From: Paenibacillus xylanilyticus
Lineage (GTDB): Bacteria > Bacillota > Bacilli > Paenibacillales > Paenibacillaceae
Assembly: GCF_009664365.1 (NCBI RefSeq)
Contig: NZ_CP044310.1
Location: forward strand, 3,111,001 to 3,175,000
Reading direction: 5' to 3'
Length of the DNA stretch: 64,000 bases
This document shows positions 16,436-26,020 of the stretch, piece by piece. How positions within the stretch are numbered: the first letter of the stretch is position 1; every line of letters begins with the position of its first letter. Below the pieces are notes generated by a model. The model was not told the DNA's origin. It made no database searches and saw only the letters and a list, made by a program, of their open reading frames with translations. The translations under genes and the position numbers were made by a program.

Positions 16436-17476
16436 ATGATAACTGCTAAAGCACGTGCTGTGGACGGACCGGATCAATCATTCCGGTCAGCTGAAATTAA
16501 ACGACGCGATCTGGACACACATGATGTCCTGATTGAAATCAAATATGCCGGCATTTGTCACTCTGACATTCATACGGCTCACGGTGAGTGGGGCCCTGTG
16601 AACTATCCGCTGGTTCCTGGTCATGAAATTGCAGGAATTGTCACAGAAGTAGGACCTGAAGTTTCTAAATATAAAGTGGGTGACCGAGTAGGCGTCGGAT
16701 GTATGGTGGACTCCTGTGGGGAATGCGAAAATTGCCGCCGCGGAGAAGAACAGTACTGCCTTAAAGGCAATATTCAAACGTATGCTGGGGTTGATAAATA
16801 CGGTGAACCTACACAAGGTGGATATTCGACTCACATCGTTGTAACGGAAAATTTCGTTGTCCGGATTCCGGATAACATTGCGCTGGATGCAGCTGCACCG
16901 TTACTCTGCGCAGGGATCACGACGTACTCGCCTCTCCGTCATTGGGGAGCAGCTCCAGGCAAAAAAGTAGCGATTGTAGGTATGGGCGGGCTCGGTCATA
17001 TGGCTGTCAAAATCGCACATGCCATGGGTGCCGAGGTAACAGTGCTGTCTCAGTCTCTGAACAAAAAGGAAGATGGTTTGCAGTTTGGTGCAAACCATTA
17101 TTACGCCACAAGTGAAGCTGAAACGTTTGAGAAACTTGCGGGTTCCTTCGATTTGATCATTAACACGGTAAGTGCCAATATCGACATTAACGCTTACTTC
17201 GGATTGCTTACGCTGGATGGTACACTCGTAAACGTAGGTGCACCTGGTGAGCCGCTCGCAGTTAACGTCATGTCTCTCATCGGTCATCGTCGTTCATTTG
17301 CAGGTTCCATGATCGGTGGTATTCGTGAGACTCAGGAAATGATGGACTTCTGTGCGAAACATGACATCACACCTCAGATCGAGGTGATCTCGGCTGATCA
17401 AATCGACGAAGCTTACCAACGCGTACTTGCTTCGGATGTGAAGTACAGATTCGTTATTGATACCAGCACGATGTAA
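16436..17476 (+). CDS. adhA: Zinc-dependent NAD(P) alcohol dehydrogenase, AdhA/YahK type
   Basis: 346-residue cytosolic medium-chain dehydrogenase of the cinnamyl-alcohol-dehydrogenase subgroup, reducing aldehydes to alcohols. Catalytic zinc ligands: Cys in GICHSD (about 40), His-Glu in PGHEIAG (about 62-63) and Cys in LLCAGITTY; structural zinc Cys cluster in [15 protein letters not shown] (about 95-109). Cofactor loop [18 protein letters not shown] about 182-200. ATG behind TAGGAGG. Expression is probably induced by aldehyde through the divergent MerR-type regulator and the 19-bp-spacer promoter. A detoxification role is the best inference. Confidence 0.93.
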   Translation: MITAKARAVDGPDQSFRSAEIKRRDLDTHDVLIEIKYAGICHSDIHTAHGEWGPVNYPLVPGHEIAGIVTEVGPEVSKYKVGDRVGVGCMVDSCGECENCRRGEEQYCLKGNIQTYAGVDKYGEPTQGGYSTHIVVTENFVVRIPDNIALDAAAPLLCAGITTYSPLRHWGAAPGKKVAIVGMGGLGHMAVKIAHAMGAEVTVLSQSLNKKEDGLQFGANHYYATSEAETFEKLAGSFDLIINTVSANIDINAYFGLLTLDGTLVNVGAPGEPLAVNVMSLIGHRRSFAGSMIGGIRETQEMMDFCAKHDITPQIEVISADQIDEAYQRVLASDVKYRFVIDTSTM

Positions 17477-17512
17477 GTGCTGAATTAAAACCAAGCTTCA
17501 TGTAAAATGACT

Positions 17513-17557
17513 GCGAGGATGTCTCCAAAGTGTTTACTTTGAGGACATCCTCGCTTT
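17513..17557 (+). terminator. Intrinsic terminator after the alcohol dehydrogenase
   Basis: GCGAGGATGTC and GACATCCTCGC form an 11-bp stem, extended by CCAAAG/CTTTG inside, followed by TTTG. Confidence 0.75.
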
Positions 17558-17621
17558 GTATACTGGCAGTTAGTTATAAGTTATAAATGTAAATTTCTAT
17601 TTATAACTAGTAAATCTGCTT

Positions 17622-19112
17622 TTATATATAGTCGCACTTGAATTGAGAGAATTCTGCCTGAGCTCCTTCGCCATAGGCATACAAACCGATAACGACACCT
17701 GTAAACCCGCCGGCTACCTCAGAGGATAGGTATTTCGTATGTGCGCTGTCTAATTCAATCTCCTGGCCATGGGTATCCAAGCTAAAGGTATAACGATCAT
17801 TGGTTGCCCGGATCTTCAATGTGGCTTGGTTAAGACTTCCGAGATCAACTTCTTTTTCAACCGATTTGATATCTCCGATATTCAGGCGCTCGATCACCTT
17901 ATAACCTTCAGCGTCTTTTCGTATAGCCAGATCATAATGATGGTGCTCATCCATATACAGGGTGATGCCTGCTTCTCCGTCTGTAAGATGAACATCACAA
18001 GAAATGATGGCATTGAAGTCCTTTTGCCGTATACCAATGAAGGTAGGCGTGCCCGGTTGATCCAGAGAGACGTCTGTTCCTCTCAGCGTTAGTTTGTTGG
18101 ATTGCAGCATATAATTCTCTGAATGAGGATGTCTGAGATAACACCAGTCCTTGTCCCATTCCGTGTTATCAAAAGTAAATGACTTCTTCTCCACCTGAAC
18201 GACAGATTGGGATATCCGATCTGTTTCAAATGTTAATAAAGTCGTTCCATGGTGACCTGCTGTAAACCAGCCGTCTTCATCGAAGGTTACAGGTGCTACA
18301 AAAACTTCGCGTCCAAGATGGTGAAACGTCTGCCATTGTCCAATTTGCCGGAATCCCAGATGGAAGAGCCACCAATTACCCTCAACATCCTGAACCAGAT
18401 CGCCATGCCCAACACCCTGCAGTTCATAACCGCCAAGGTTACGGTTGGTTAACACCGGATTGTGAGGATAGGCTTCGAACGGTCCGGAGACAGAGGATCC
18501 GCGTGCGTACGTTTCCATGTGACCGTATTCGGTGCCTCCTTCAGCAGCCAAAAGATAATAAAGGCCGTTGATCTTATACATATGAGGACTTTCCAGGTAA
18601 CGTCCACCCGTACCTTGCCATATTGTTCGGCTCGGCGTAAGCTTTTTGCCCGTTTCAATCTCAATCTCACATTGAACGATCCCCGAGACACCGAAATCGT
18701 CAGAACCGTTACTCATAAAGTACGTTTTGTGGTCTTCGAAATACAAGTCCGGATCGATTCCGCCCTGATCCACGAATATGGGCTCAGACCACTCGCCATA
18801 AATATCGTCTGTCCACACATAGAAGTTCTGGCGGGTCGTATCATTCGTGGTTGTCATGTAGAATCGCCCGTTATGGTGCCGAAGGGTGGGAGCGAATACG
18901 CCTCCTGAACTGTTCACATGTGCAAGCTGAACCTGACTCGTTTTGGTTAGACAATGACCAATCTGTTCCCAGTTAATCAGATCTTTGCTTTCGAATATGG
19001 GTACTCCGGGGAAGTATTGAAATGAACTGCATATCAGATAATACGTATCGTCTACCCTGCATACGCTTGGATCTGGATAGAAACCTTTGATGACGGGATT
19101 GTTAAACTGCAT
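17622..19112 (-). CDS. Glycoside hydrolase family 43 (beta-xylosidase/arabinofuranosidase type)
   Basis: 496 residues, no signal peptide, so an intracellular exo-acting hydrolase for short xylo- or arabino-oligosaccharides. Five-bladed propeller domain at about 1-310 with the catalytic triad signatures: Asp14 in FYPDPSV (base), Asp120 in GGIDPDLYF and Glu174 in YLESPHMY (acid). The C-terminal part (about 320-496) is a beta-sandwich as in beta-xylosidase-type GH43 enzymes. ATG behind GAGGTG. Divergent from an ArsR-type regulator that probably controls it. Confidence 0.9.
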   Translation of the reverse strand: MQFNNPVIKGFYPDPSVCRVDDTYYLICSSFQYFPGVPIFESKDLINWEQIGHCLTKTSQVQLAHVNSSGGVFAPTLRHHNGRFYMTTTNDTTRQNFYVWTDDIYGEWSEPIFVDQGGIDPDLYFEDHKTYFMSNGSDDFGVSGIVQCEIEIETGKKLTPSRTIWQGTGGRYLESPHMYKINGLYYLLAAEGGTEYGHMETYARGSSVSGPFEAYPHNPVLTNRNLGGYELQGVGHGDLVQDVEGNWWLFHLGFRQIGQWQTFHHLGREVFVAPVTFDEDGWFTAGHHGTTLLTFETDRISQSVVQVEKKSFTFDNTEWDKDWCYLRHPHSENYMLQSNKLTLRGTDVSLDQPGTPTFIGIRQKDFNAIISCDVHLTDGEAGITLYMDEHHHYDLAIRKDAEGYKVIERLNIGDIKSVEKEVDLGSLNQATLKIRATNDRYTFSLDTHGQEIELDSAHTKYLSSEVAGGFTGVVIGLYAYGEGAQAEFSQFKCDYI

Positions 19113-19288
19113 CGTTCTTTCACCTCGATGATAAATTCATAAAAATAAGAATTCTGATAATAGGAAGCTACTGAAATTAAACACCAACCCACGGTCTAAT
19201 TCAATAGAAGGGACTTGTAATTTCAATTTATATTCTTTAAATTTATATAAATGTGATTTCATAGAAGTGAGCAGGAGAGTGTGAAAAA

Positions 19289-20212
19289 ATGATTCAATCG
19301 AACGGGGAGTCCCGGTTTATGCCTTTATACGATGCGCTGGCCAGTGAAGTTCGCTGGCGGATTATGGAGTTGATCGCCGACCAGGAGATGAGTGTCAAGG
19401 ATATTGCCGCACAGATCAAACTTAGCCCGTCTATTGTCACGATGCATATTCGAAAACTGGAACAAGCCGAATTAATTGGAAGCCGAAGAGTCCGGCGTAA
19501 TGGAGGAACACACAAAATGTGTTTTCTCAAACAAAAAAAGATCGAAATCGAGCTGCCCGCAGCCAGCAGAGTGACGAATATGAGGGAACAGACCATTTCG
19601 GTTGGTCATTATACGGCGTTTGATATTTATCCCACTTGTGGTCTGGGTACAAGGGAAAAGGAAATTGGGGTATGGGACGATCCTCGCTATTTCCTGGATC
19701 CTGAACGGGTTCAAGCTTCCATCCTTTGGTTTGGGAGAGGTTATGTGGAGTATAAAACGCCTAACTATCTATATCCCAATCCCAATGCGGATGCTATAGA
19801 AATCTCCATGGAAATCGCTTCTGAAGCACCCGGTTTAAGAGATGATTGGCCATCAGATATTACCTTCACCTTCAATGGTATTAAGCTTGGAACCTGGACA
19901 AGTCCAGCGGATTTCGGCAGGGCGGCACGAGGCAAATATACACCGGAATGGTGGCATCGCAACGTGAATCAATATGGATTATTAAAGACGATTCGAGTGG
20001 ATGCTTCGGGAACAACGATAGATGGGGAGTGGATGTCAGATGTGACGCTGAATGATGTGAAGCTGGGTGAGCCGTTCTGGACACTCCGGTTTGCGGTTGA
20101 AGAACAAGCGGATCATGTCGGGGGATTGACGTTGTACGGAGCTGGGTTCGGTAACCATGATCAGGACATTGTAATCCGAGTATATGTCGATGACAAACCA
20201 AATTATGGTTAA
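19289..20212 (+). CDS. ArsR-type winged-helix regulator with large C-terminal domain
   Basis: 307 residues. Residues 1-90 are a winged helix (LYDALASEVRWRIMELIADQEMSVKDIAAQIKLSPSIVTMHIRKLEQAELI). The remaining about 210 residues have no metal-site Cys cluster; instead an aromatic-rich, beta-forming region (WFGRGYVEYKTPNYLYP, EISMEIASEAPG, WPSDITFTFNG, GEWMSDVTL) that looks like a ligand-binding beta-sandwich. This is not a classic metal sensor. Divergent position beside the GH43 gene suggests it senses a sugar ligand and regulates that gene. ATG 19289; upstream GAGCAGGAGAG is a fair ribosome-binding site. Confidence 0.8.
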   Translation: MIQSNGESRFMPLYDALASEVRWRIMELIADQEMSVKDIAAQIKLSPSIVTMHIRKLEQAELIGSRRVRRNGGTHKMCFLKQKKIEIELPAASRVTNMREQTISVGHYTAFDIYPTCGLGTREKEIGVWDDPRYFLDPERVQASILWFGRGYVEYKTPNYLYPNPNADAIEISMEIASEAPGLRDDWPSDITFTFNGIKLGTWTSPADFGRAARGKYTPEWWHRNVNQYGLLKTIRVDASGTTIDGEWMSDVTLNDVKLGEPFWTLRFAVEEQADHVGGLTLYGAGFGNHDQDIVIRVYVDDKPNYG

Positions 20213-20232
20213 CATGGCCGTTCGATCTATGC

Positions 20233-20336
20233 TATAATACAAAACAAATAAGGCTTGTTACTGATTTTGATCAGGCAATACCTGTGTATATGTATGCTCG
20301 ACGTTTCTTTGAGTGTGCATGTATATGGGTTTTTTT
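20233..20336 (+). ncRNA. Candidate small RNA or leader with its own promoter and terminator
   Basis: An extended -10 (TGcTATAAT, 20230-20238) is followed by about 40 bases that can form CTGAT-tttg-ATCAG, then a 19-bp stem (20281-20299 with 20311-20329, many G-U pairs) and seven T residues. This would give a transcript of about 92 nt. The terminal hairpin may alternatively just terminate the regulator gene ending at 20212. No -35 is evident. Confidence 0.4.
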
Positions 20337-20445
20337 GCGTTTACATATGGTAATACATAAACAATTACGGGAATTATATTTCTGTAGTGACATCTTTTAA
20401 TGAGCAATTATTAGATATTAATAAAAATAAATATATACCATTAAT

Positions 20446-20472
20446 TAAATTATTTACTATAAATACCGATAT
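20446..20472 (+). promoter_or_regulatory. Sigma-D-like promoter of the chemoreceptor gene
   Basis: TAAA (20446-20449), 15 bases, ACCGATAT (20465-20472), close to the motility sigma factor consensus TAAA-N15-GCCGATAA, 40 bases ahead of a chemoreceptor start. Confidence 0.6.
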
Positions 20473-20511
20473 ATAGTTTTGTTCTTAATTTAACAAGAGA
20501 GGGAGATCCAT

Positions 20512-22569
20512 TTGAACGAAAAGAAGAAAAAGAAAAAGAAAAAAGCGTCATTATCCACGAGACTAGCATCTGTATTACGTTTGATGAGTACCCGACTTAT
20601 TGCTGCTTTCCTAACGGTTCTTATCATTCCAACAGCACTTATCGGATATTTCTCTTATCACAGTGCACAAGAACAGGTTCAAAAAAGCATGACCGATCCG
20701 ATGAATACGATATTAACCATGGCAGGGCAGCATATTAATAATCTGGTAGGGACAAAAGCAGAACTGTTAAGTTATATAGATCGCATGTTGAGTGCTGATG
20801 CCAGTCAGGTGAACATTGAAGCAGTGCAAGCAGAATTAAACCAGTTAGCAGATACATATCCTGATATTCTAGAAATTACTGTAGGTAACGATCAGGGCAG
20901 CTTTATTGCTTCTCCAGCGATTGGAGATACAACATATGATCCACGCAGTACGGAATGGTATACCAATGGTCAAAATAATAATGGATCGGTCTATTTCTCT
21001 AACATTATGAAAGACTCCGATTCCGGGGAGATTTATGTGGAGATATCCCAGGCTCTCTCAAGTGGACAAGGTGTAGCAAGCATAAAGCTTGATCTGGCAC
21101 CATTAGCAGAAGAGATCTCCTACGTGGATGTTGGGGGTAATGGAAGTTTGATTATAGTCGACTCCAATCGAACCATTGCAGCTTGGGCTGGTGCTATTGT
21201 TGAAGGTGGAGGAGGAGAACTTGGCGGGGCACTTATTGACGGGATACCTGTCCATCCGAATACAGCATCTAGTGCTGATGAACCCATGGCATTCTCTCAA
21301 TTTGTCCGAACGGACCTGGAATATGATTTGGAGGTTTACAACGGCGTTAATGCGTTAACCGGCTGGAATGTCATCGCTTTGATGGGGCATGAAGATTTCA
21401 TTGCAGCAGCGAAACCAATATTGGTCACGAGTCTTACCGTAATTATCATTTCTACATTGCTGGCTGGCATTATCATATTCTTTATTTTGAGATCCTTCAT
21501 GGTTCCTATGCAAAAATTAAGAACGGCAACCCGTCGTGTTCGGGAAGGGAATTTGACGGAACGGGTTGATCTTAAGAATAAAGATGAGTTCGGCATATTG
21601 GCGAATGATTTTGACCAAATGACCATTTCATTACAATCTGTCGTTACAGAACTTAATCAGACATCATCGCTTCTAAGCCATACCTCACAAATGATACAGG
21701 AAAGCACAGAACAAACGAACGCTTCCGTTCAACATGTTGCTGAAACGATCCAGCAGACCGCTGAAAGGGCAGTCACTGGTGCAGAAAGTTCTGAACAAAC
21801 AGCGAACGCAGTGGAAGAGATGGCCAGAGGGATCAGTACCATAGCAGAGTCTGCCAGTGCTATTGTAGATTCGGCTGAGGAGACAGAGCGTGCTGTCGCG
21901 AACGGTGGGAAAACCATCAACCAGGTTGGCGACCAAATGGAGAACATCCTAGAGGCTGTTCAGGAAACAACAGCTTTGATTAACGAGCTGTCTAATCTAT
22001 CAGCTGAAGCGAATAGAATGAACGAGGCAATTGCGGATATCTCTCGCCAAACGAATCTTCTATCTCTTAATGCTTCGATTGAAGCAGCGAGAGCAGGAGA
22101 GCATGGAAAAGGTTTTGCCGTTGTAGCAGGTGAAGTACGCATGCTGTCCTTGCAATCCAAACAAAGCGCGGAGGAAATTGGCGCAACCATCGGCAAAATG
22201 TTCGACCTGATCGAGAAATCCACATCACTAATTAATGATAACGTTCGAAATCAAGTCGGCGAAGGGATGCGCATCAGCCGCGAAGCTTCAGCAACTATAT
22301 CGAACATTGAACAATATACGGCACATATCGTGGATCAGATCCAGGATGTGTCCGCAGTATCAGAGCAGCTGGCAGCAAGTACGGAGCAAGTCTCTGCTTC
22401 TGTGGCAGAAATGGCTGGTATCTCCAAAGTGTCTGCTGACAGTGCCCAGACTACTTCAGCAGCAGCCCAGGAGCAAATGGCGGCCATGGAGGAGATCGCT
22501 GCATCATCCGTGCAATTATCCAAAACGGCTGAAAATATGCAAAACTTGGTCCGTCGATTCACGCTCTAG
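20512..22569 (+). CDS. Methyl-accepting chemotaxis protein with Cache sensor
   Basis: 685-residue membrane chemoreceptor. TTG start with GAGAGGGAG upstream. The cytoplasmic N-terminus has a run of lysines (residues 4-11), followed by membrane segment 1 (about 28-50), an extracellular double-Cache domain (about 55-300), membrane segment 2 (about 305-325), HAMP ([20 protein letters not shown]) and a long signalling coiled coil with the hairpin tip [38 protein letters not shown] signature at about 520-550. Glutamine/glutamate pairs for methylation flank the tip. Interacts with CheA/CheW. The Cache domain would bind small ligands such as amino acids or organic acids; ligand unknown. Confidence 0.93.
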   Translation: MNEKKKKKKKKASLSTRLASVLRLMSTRLIAAFLTVLIIPTALIGYFSYHSAQEQVQKSMTDPMNTILTMAGQHINNLVGTKAELLSYIDRMLSADASQVNIEAVQAELNQLADTYPDILEITVGNDQGSFIASPAIGDTTYDPRSTEWYTNGQNNNGSVYFSNIMKDSDSGEIYVEISQALSSGQGVASIKLDLAPLAEEISYVDVGGNGSLIIVDSNRTIAAWAGAIVEGGGGELGGALIDGIPVHPNTASSADEPMAFSQFVRTDLEYDLEVYNGVNALTGWNVIALMGHEDFIAAAKPILVTSLTVIIISTLLAGIIIFFILRSFMVPMQKLRTATRRVREGNLTERVDLKNKDEFGILANDFDQMTISLQSVVTELNQTSSLLSHTSQMIQESTEQTNASVQHVAETIQQTAERAVTGAESSEQTANAVEEMARGISTIAESASAIVDSAEETERAVANGGKTINQVGDQMENILEAVQETTALINELSNLSAEANRMNEAIADISRQTNLLSLNASIEAARAGEHGKGFAVVAGEVRMLSLQSKQSAEEIGATIGKMFDLIEKSTSLINDNVRNQVGEGMRISREASATISNIEQYTAHIVDQIQDVSAVSEQLAASTEQVSASVAEMAGISKVSADSAQTTSAAAQEQMAAMEEIAASSVQLSKTAENMQNLVRRFTL

Positions 22570-22690
22570 GTTAATTATAAGTTCAGGTTTGAATGACAAA
22601 GGCGCTCCTTATCAGGAGCGTCTTATTGCATGTTATCTTGGTAGCCGTGATGGTGTGTTAAGAATTGACTAGATCAGGGAGATATCTCTT

Positions 22691-23563
22691 TTAAGATGAA
22701 TGGGAGGTAGTATCCCCGAACATGTCTTTTTGATTTCGCTTGCGAAAGCTTCGCGGGGATTCACCGACCGTTTTGGTAAAAAGAATGGTGAAGTAATTGG
22801 GGTTATCATACCCAACCAGCTTGGAAATTTCCCATATTTTCTTCTTGGTTGAAACTAACAGCCGGGTTGCTTCACCCATTCGTCGTTGGATCAAGTAATG
22901 ATAAGGGGAGGTGCCGTAGCGATTCTTATACATATGAATGAGGTAATAGAAATCGATATGAAACTGTTCAGCGAGTTCCTTCAGTTTAATGTTTTGCCGG
23001 TAGTTGGTATCCAGGTAGTCCTTAATACTCTCTGCAAGGGTATTGCTCCGTATAATCTGTTCAGAAGACTGTTGATGGCGGGACATGCGTTCGATGATCA
23101 GTAGTACGGCTTTCAACACATGCTGGGAGATGCGCTCGTATCCATCCTCACGAATGGAGTATTCACTGAATAAGGTCTGCATTAACGAATGCAGCTCTTC
23201 CGAATACCGGTTTGCACGAATGATTGGTTCACTACCTGGAGGTACGACCCAATCGGCATCGCTATGGATATCCTCTTTGAAACGAAAGCCACAATAAAAG
23301 GTGGATAAGGGATATTCGGGGTCAGACTTTTCTTCATGAAGTGTTCCTCTATTGTATATGAGCAGGTCTCCCTTTTGGGCCAAGTGCTTCGCACCATCAA
23401 TGGTGAATGATCCTTTGCCTTCATTAACATAAATAATCTCGTGCAAATCGTCATGCTTATGAGTCGGAAAACTCCACTGGGGATTGCCGGCCAGCTTCCC
23501 GACATAAATAATGATACAATCCTGATCTTCATATCGTTGGCCTTGTTCGTGGCGTGTATCCAT
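22691..23563 (-). CDS. AraC-family regulator with cupin sensor domain
   Basis: 290 residues. N-terminal cupin (about 30-110: HKHDDLHEIIYVNEGKGSFTIDGAKHLAQKGDLLIYNRGTLHEE) and two C-terminal helix-turn-helix motifs (IKLKELAEQFHIDFYYLIHMYKNRYGTSPYHYL; GYDNPNYFTILFTKTVGESPRSFRKR). Typical regulator of carbohydrate use. Divergent MFS gene 3' neighbours share no obvious operator. Which genes it controls is not evident. Confidence 0.9.
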   Translation of the reverse strand: MDTRHEQGQRYEDQDCIIIYVGKLAGNPQWSFPTHKHDDLHEIIYVNEGKGSFTIDGAKHLAQKGDLLIYNRGTLHEEKSDPEYPLSTFYCGFRFKEDIHSDADWVVPPGSEPIIRANRYSEELHSLMQTLFSEYSIREDGYERISQHVLKAVLLIIERMSRHQQSSEQIIRSNTLAESIKDYLDTNYRQNIKLKELAEQFHIDFYYLIHMYKNRYGTSPYHYLIQRRMGEATRLLVSTKKKIWEISKLVGYDNPNYFTILFTKTVGESPRSFRKRNQKDMFGDTTSHSS

Positions 23564-23797
23564 CTCTGTCTTCCCTTCGAGGTTCTATGATGAAAAATGA
23601 CAACATACATCATGTTTTGAATCAATTCCACAACAACCTTGATTGTCGTCTGATAAGTCTGACAGTACAATTTCACTATCCAATATGTACTATATATCGA
23701 AATTGAAGGGATGGGAAAGCAGAAAATACATAGAGTAGGAGCTGTCCTAAGAATTGAAGCGCTTGCAACATTAGAAAGGATTAGTGAAATTAAATTG

Positions 23798-24997
23798 ATG
23801 ACCCGAACTAGAGAAAATCTACTTATCTTAACGCTTACGCTCGTCAGCTTTGTACTCGGAACAACTGAGTATGTCATTGTGGGTGTGTTGAAAGAAATTG
23901 AGAGTTATATGAAAGTATCTCTCGCTGCTGCAGGTGCACTAGTGTCCGGCTTCGCTATTGCTTATGCAGTGGGGACACCATTCGCCGTGGCATCCTTGGC
24001 CAAAATATCCAGAAGAAGCTCCATCTTGATTGGATTCGCTATTGTGCTGGTGTTGAATCTATTAACCGTCTTCTCAACAACTTTCCCTTCCTTGATGGCT
24101 ATTCGCATCGTTTCGGCCGTTGCTTGCGGACTTACGATATCGCTTTCGATCTCTATTGCAAACGACGCCGTTCATCAGGAGCGAAGAGGGGAAGCTATTG
24201 CCTGGATTTTGGGCGGGTTTTCCATCGCGAATGTACTAGGTGTGCCGCTCGGTACATTTATTGGGCAGCATCTGAACTGGTCCATGACATTCGTAGTTAC
24301 TGCATGCATCGGTGTTATTCCGTTTGTATTCATGTTCCGAATCCTTCCACGCCGCACAACTACCGTTACCGGTTCGTTTGGTGATCAGATGGTTCTATTT
24401 ATGAAGCCTCGCATATGGTTAGCCTGCCTAATCCCCGTACTGGGTAACAGCTGCATCTTCGTTACTTTCACTTATATTACACCGCTTCTCAGTGAGTCTA
24501 TGGGGGTGCCCGTACGTTGGATTAGCGCTATACTCCTGATCTATGGGGCATGCAGTATTCTGAGCAATTGGATCGGTGCCAAAATAGCCAAGGGTGATTT
24601 TCTACCCAAACTTAAGTGGCTTTTCGTCATCCAAGCGGTTATTTTCCTCGGACTGAGTTTCGCTGTGTCCAATCTGTGGCTTGGTCTAACGTTCCTGCTC
24701 CTGATCGGCTGTCTTTCGTCGTCAATGAGCGCAGCATCCCAGTTATATCTGTTTGATGTATCTGGATCAATTGCACCGGAATCCAAAGCTTTTGCATCCA
24801 CACTGCTGCCTGTGGCGGCCAATGTGGGCATTGCTCTCGGTTCTGGGGTCGGTGGACTTGCCGTTAATCTTGGCGGGGTGGCATGGGTGCCACCGGTAGC
24901 CGTCGTATTAGCTTTGCTGGCTTTTGCAATTACAAAAATATGCCAGCGTACCATTCAGTTGAATGCGGATGAAGCGACAACTTCAAACGCCGCGTAG
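23798..24997 (+). CDS. MFS transporter, DHA1 (AraJ/PbuE-like) type
   Basis: About 400 residues with twelve membrane segments. TLVSFVLGTTEYVIVGVLKEIESYMKVSLAAAGALVSGFAIAYAVGTPF is typical of the DHA1 group of sugar, purine or drug exporters; RREAIAWILGGF-like sequence (RRGEAIAWILGGFSIANVLGVPLG) is the segment 5 antiporter motif. The start is uncertain: ATG 23798 gives a natural N-terminus (MTRTRENLLI), but the ribosome-binding site AAAGGA is 17 bases away; an in-frame ATT at 23789 would have ideal spacing, and ATG 23711 opens a non-conserved extension. Substrate unknown. Confidence 0.85.
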   Translation: MTRTRENLLILTLTLVSFVLGTTEYVIVGVLKEIESYMKVSLAAAGALVSGFAIAYAVGTPFAVASLAKISRRSSILIGFAIVLVLNLLTVFSTTFPSLMAIRIVSAVACGLTISLSISIANDAVHQERRGEAIAWILGGFSIANVLGVPLGTFIGQHLNWSMTFVVTACIGVIPFVFMFRILPRRTTTVTGSFGDQMVLFMKPRIWLACLIPVLGNSCIFVTFTYITPLLSESMGVPVRWISAILLIYGACSILSNWIGAKIAKGDFLPKLKWLFVIQAVIFLGLSFAVSNLWLGLTFLLLIGCLSSSMSAASQLYLFDVSGSIAPESKAFASTLLPVAANVGIALGSGVGGLAVNLGGVAWVPPVAVVLALLAFAITKICQRTIQLNADEATTSNAA

Positions 24998-25017
24998 ATA
25001 TATGAGTACCAAAAAAA

Positions 25018-25051
25018 GACCAGGGATATGGGCTTACCATTATCCTGGTCT
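25018..25051. terminator. Bidirectional terminator between convergent genes
   Basis: AGACCAGG and CCTGGTCT flank an 18-base loop. T-runs follow on both strands (TTTATATTTAT on plus, TTTTTTTGG on minus), between the MFS gene and the convergent DUF421 gene. Confidence 0.75.
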
Positions 25052-25083
25052 TTATATTTATAAAGGACTAATGATTGCTTGAA

Positions 25084-25773
25084 TTAACCTTTTCCTTTTT
25101 TACTTTTCGGAATAATGTATAGTTCTCCGTCGTCACCATATTCCGCATAAGCGATATCCTTTATATCGTTATAGCCTTGCTTCTGAATTTCTGCCTTGAC
25201 CATCTCCATATCGATATTTTTACCTTTCATGGACTTCTTAAGCAGCTCTCCTTTATCAATTACGGTTACCGCAAAACGATCAGGTGATGTCTCCATCCCC
25301 ATATCTTCTGCGGTAGGTGGCTCGTACTCGGGCTTGCGAAGCACGGATAATGATCCATCCGTCTCCAGAATCGCGTATTTCACTTCCTGAATAGAAAATA
25401 CATTCTGTTTACGAAGCATGGAAAGCAGCTGCTTAAATTCAATATCGTATTTTTTTAACAAGCTTTGATTAACTTCTCCATTATCAATTAAGAGCACGAC
25501 TCGTCCTTCCGCAACATATCCGAACTTCACAAATTTTGTTGTAGCTTTCTCGAAAAGATAAGAGAGTGCAGTCCAAAGTGCTAATGCGAATAATAGATGA
25601 GATACCTTGATTTCATCATCATACAGCGTATTTCCCACAATCTCACTGAGCACCAACGAGGATAGGAAATCGAGCGGTGTAAGTTGGCTTAGCGTTTTTC
25701 TGCCGGTAATAAAGGCAATGGCCCATAGGCCGAAAAAGCTAATGACTAGTTTGATGCTTAACTCCAGGAACAT
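25084..25773 (-). CDS. DUF421 / YetF-family membrane protein
   Basis: About 229 residues. Three N-terminal membrane segments (ELSIKLVISFFGLWAIAFITGRK, LTPLDFLSSLVLSEIVGNTLYDD, LLFALALWTALSYL) followed by two cytoplasmic DUF421 modules with the characteristic LIDNGEVNQSLLKKYDIEFKQLLSMLRKQNVFSIQEVKYAILETDGSLSVLRK. Start ATG 25773 follows GGGAGGGATAGG; a TTG at 25788 lies upstream of that site. Members of this family (YetF, YdfS) are expressed in Bacillus sporulation, where some affect germination. Specific role unknown. Confidence 0.88.
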   Translation of the reverse strand: MFLELSIKLVISFFGLWAIAFITGRKTLSQLTPLDFLSSLVLSEIVGNTLYDDEIKVSHLLFALALWTALSYLFEKATTKFVKFGYVAEGRVVLLIDNGEVNQSLLKKYDIEFKQLLSMLRKQNVFSIQEVKYAILETDGSLSVLRKPEYEPPTAEDMGMETSPDRFAVTVIDKGELLKKSMKGKNIDMEMVKAEIQKQGYNDIKDIAYAEYGDDGELYIIPKSKKGKG

Positions 25774-26020
25774 TCCTATCCCTCCCAAGTTCGGAATCTT
25801 GATTAATCATTACCCGGGATATTCTATAAATAACATATTGGATTATTTACCAGTGAAGCTAAATCTGTAAAAGGTATGCAGGATTAAGATAGGCAATGGG
25901 TAGGAAAATGCAATGATTTGGTGAGTTTGTATATCAGGAGAAATGATAAAATGAATGAAAAGATTTCCGTTTTCTCACAAAGCGATTAACATGAAAATGA
26001 CCCCATTAGGAGGTAAACCA

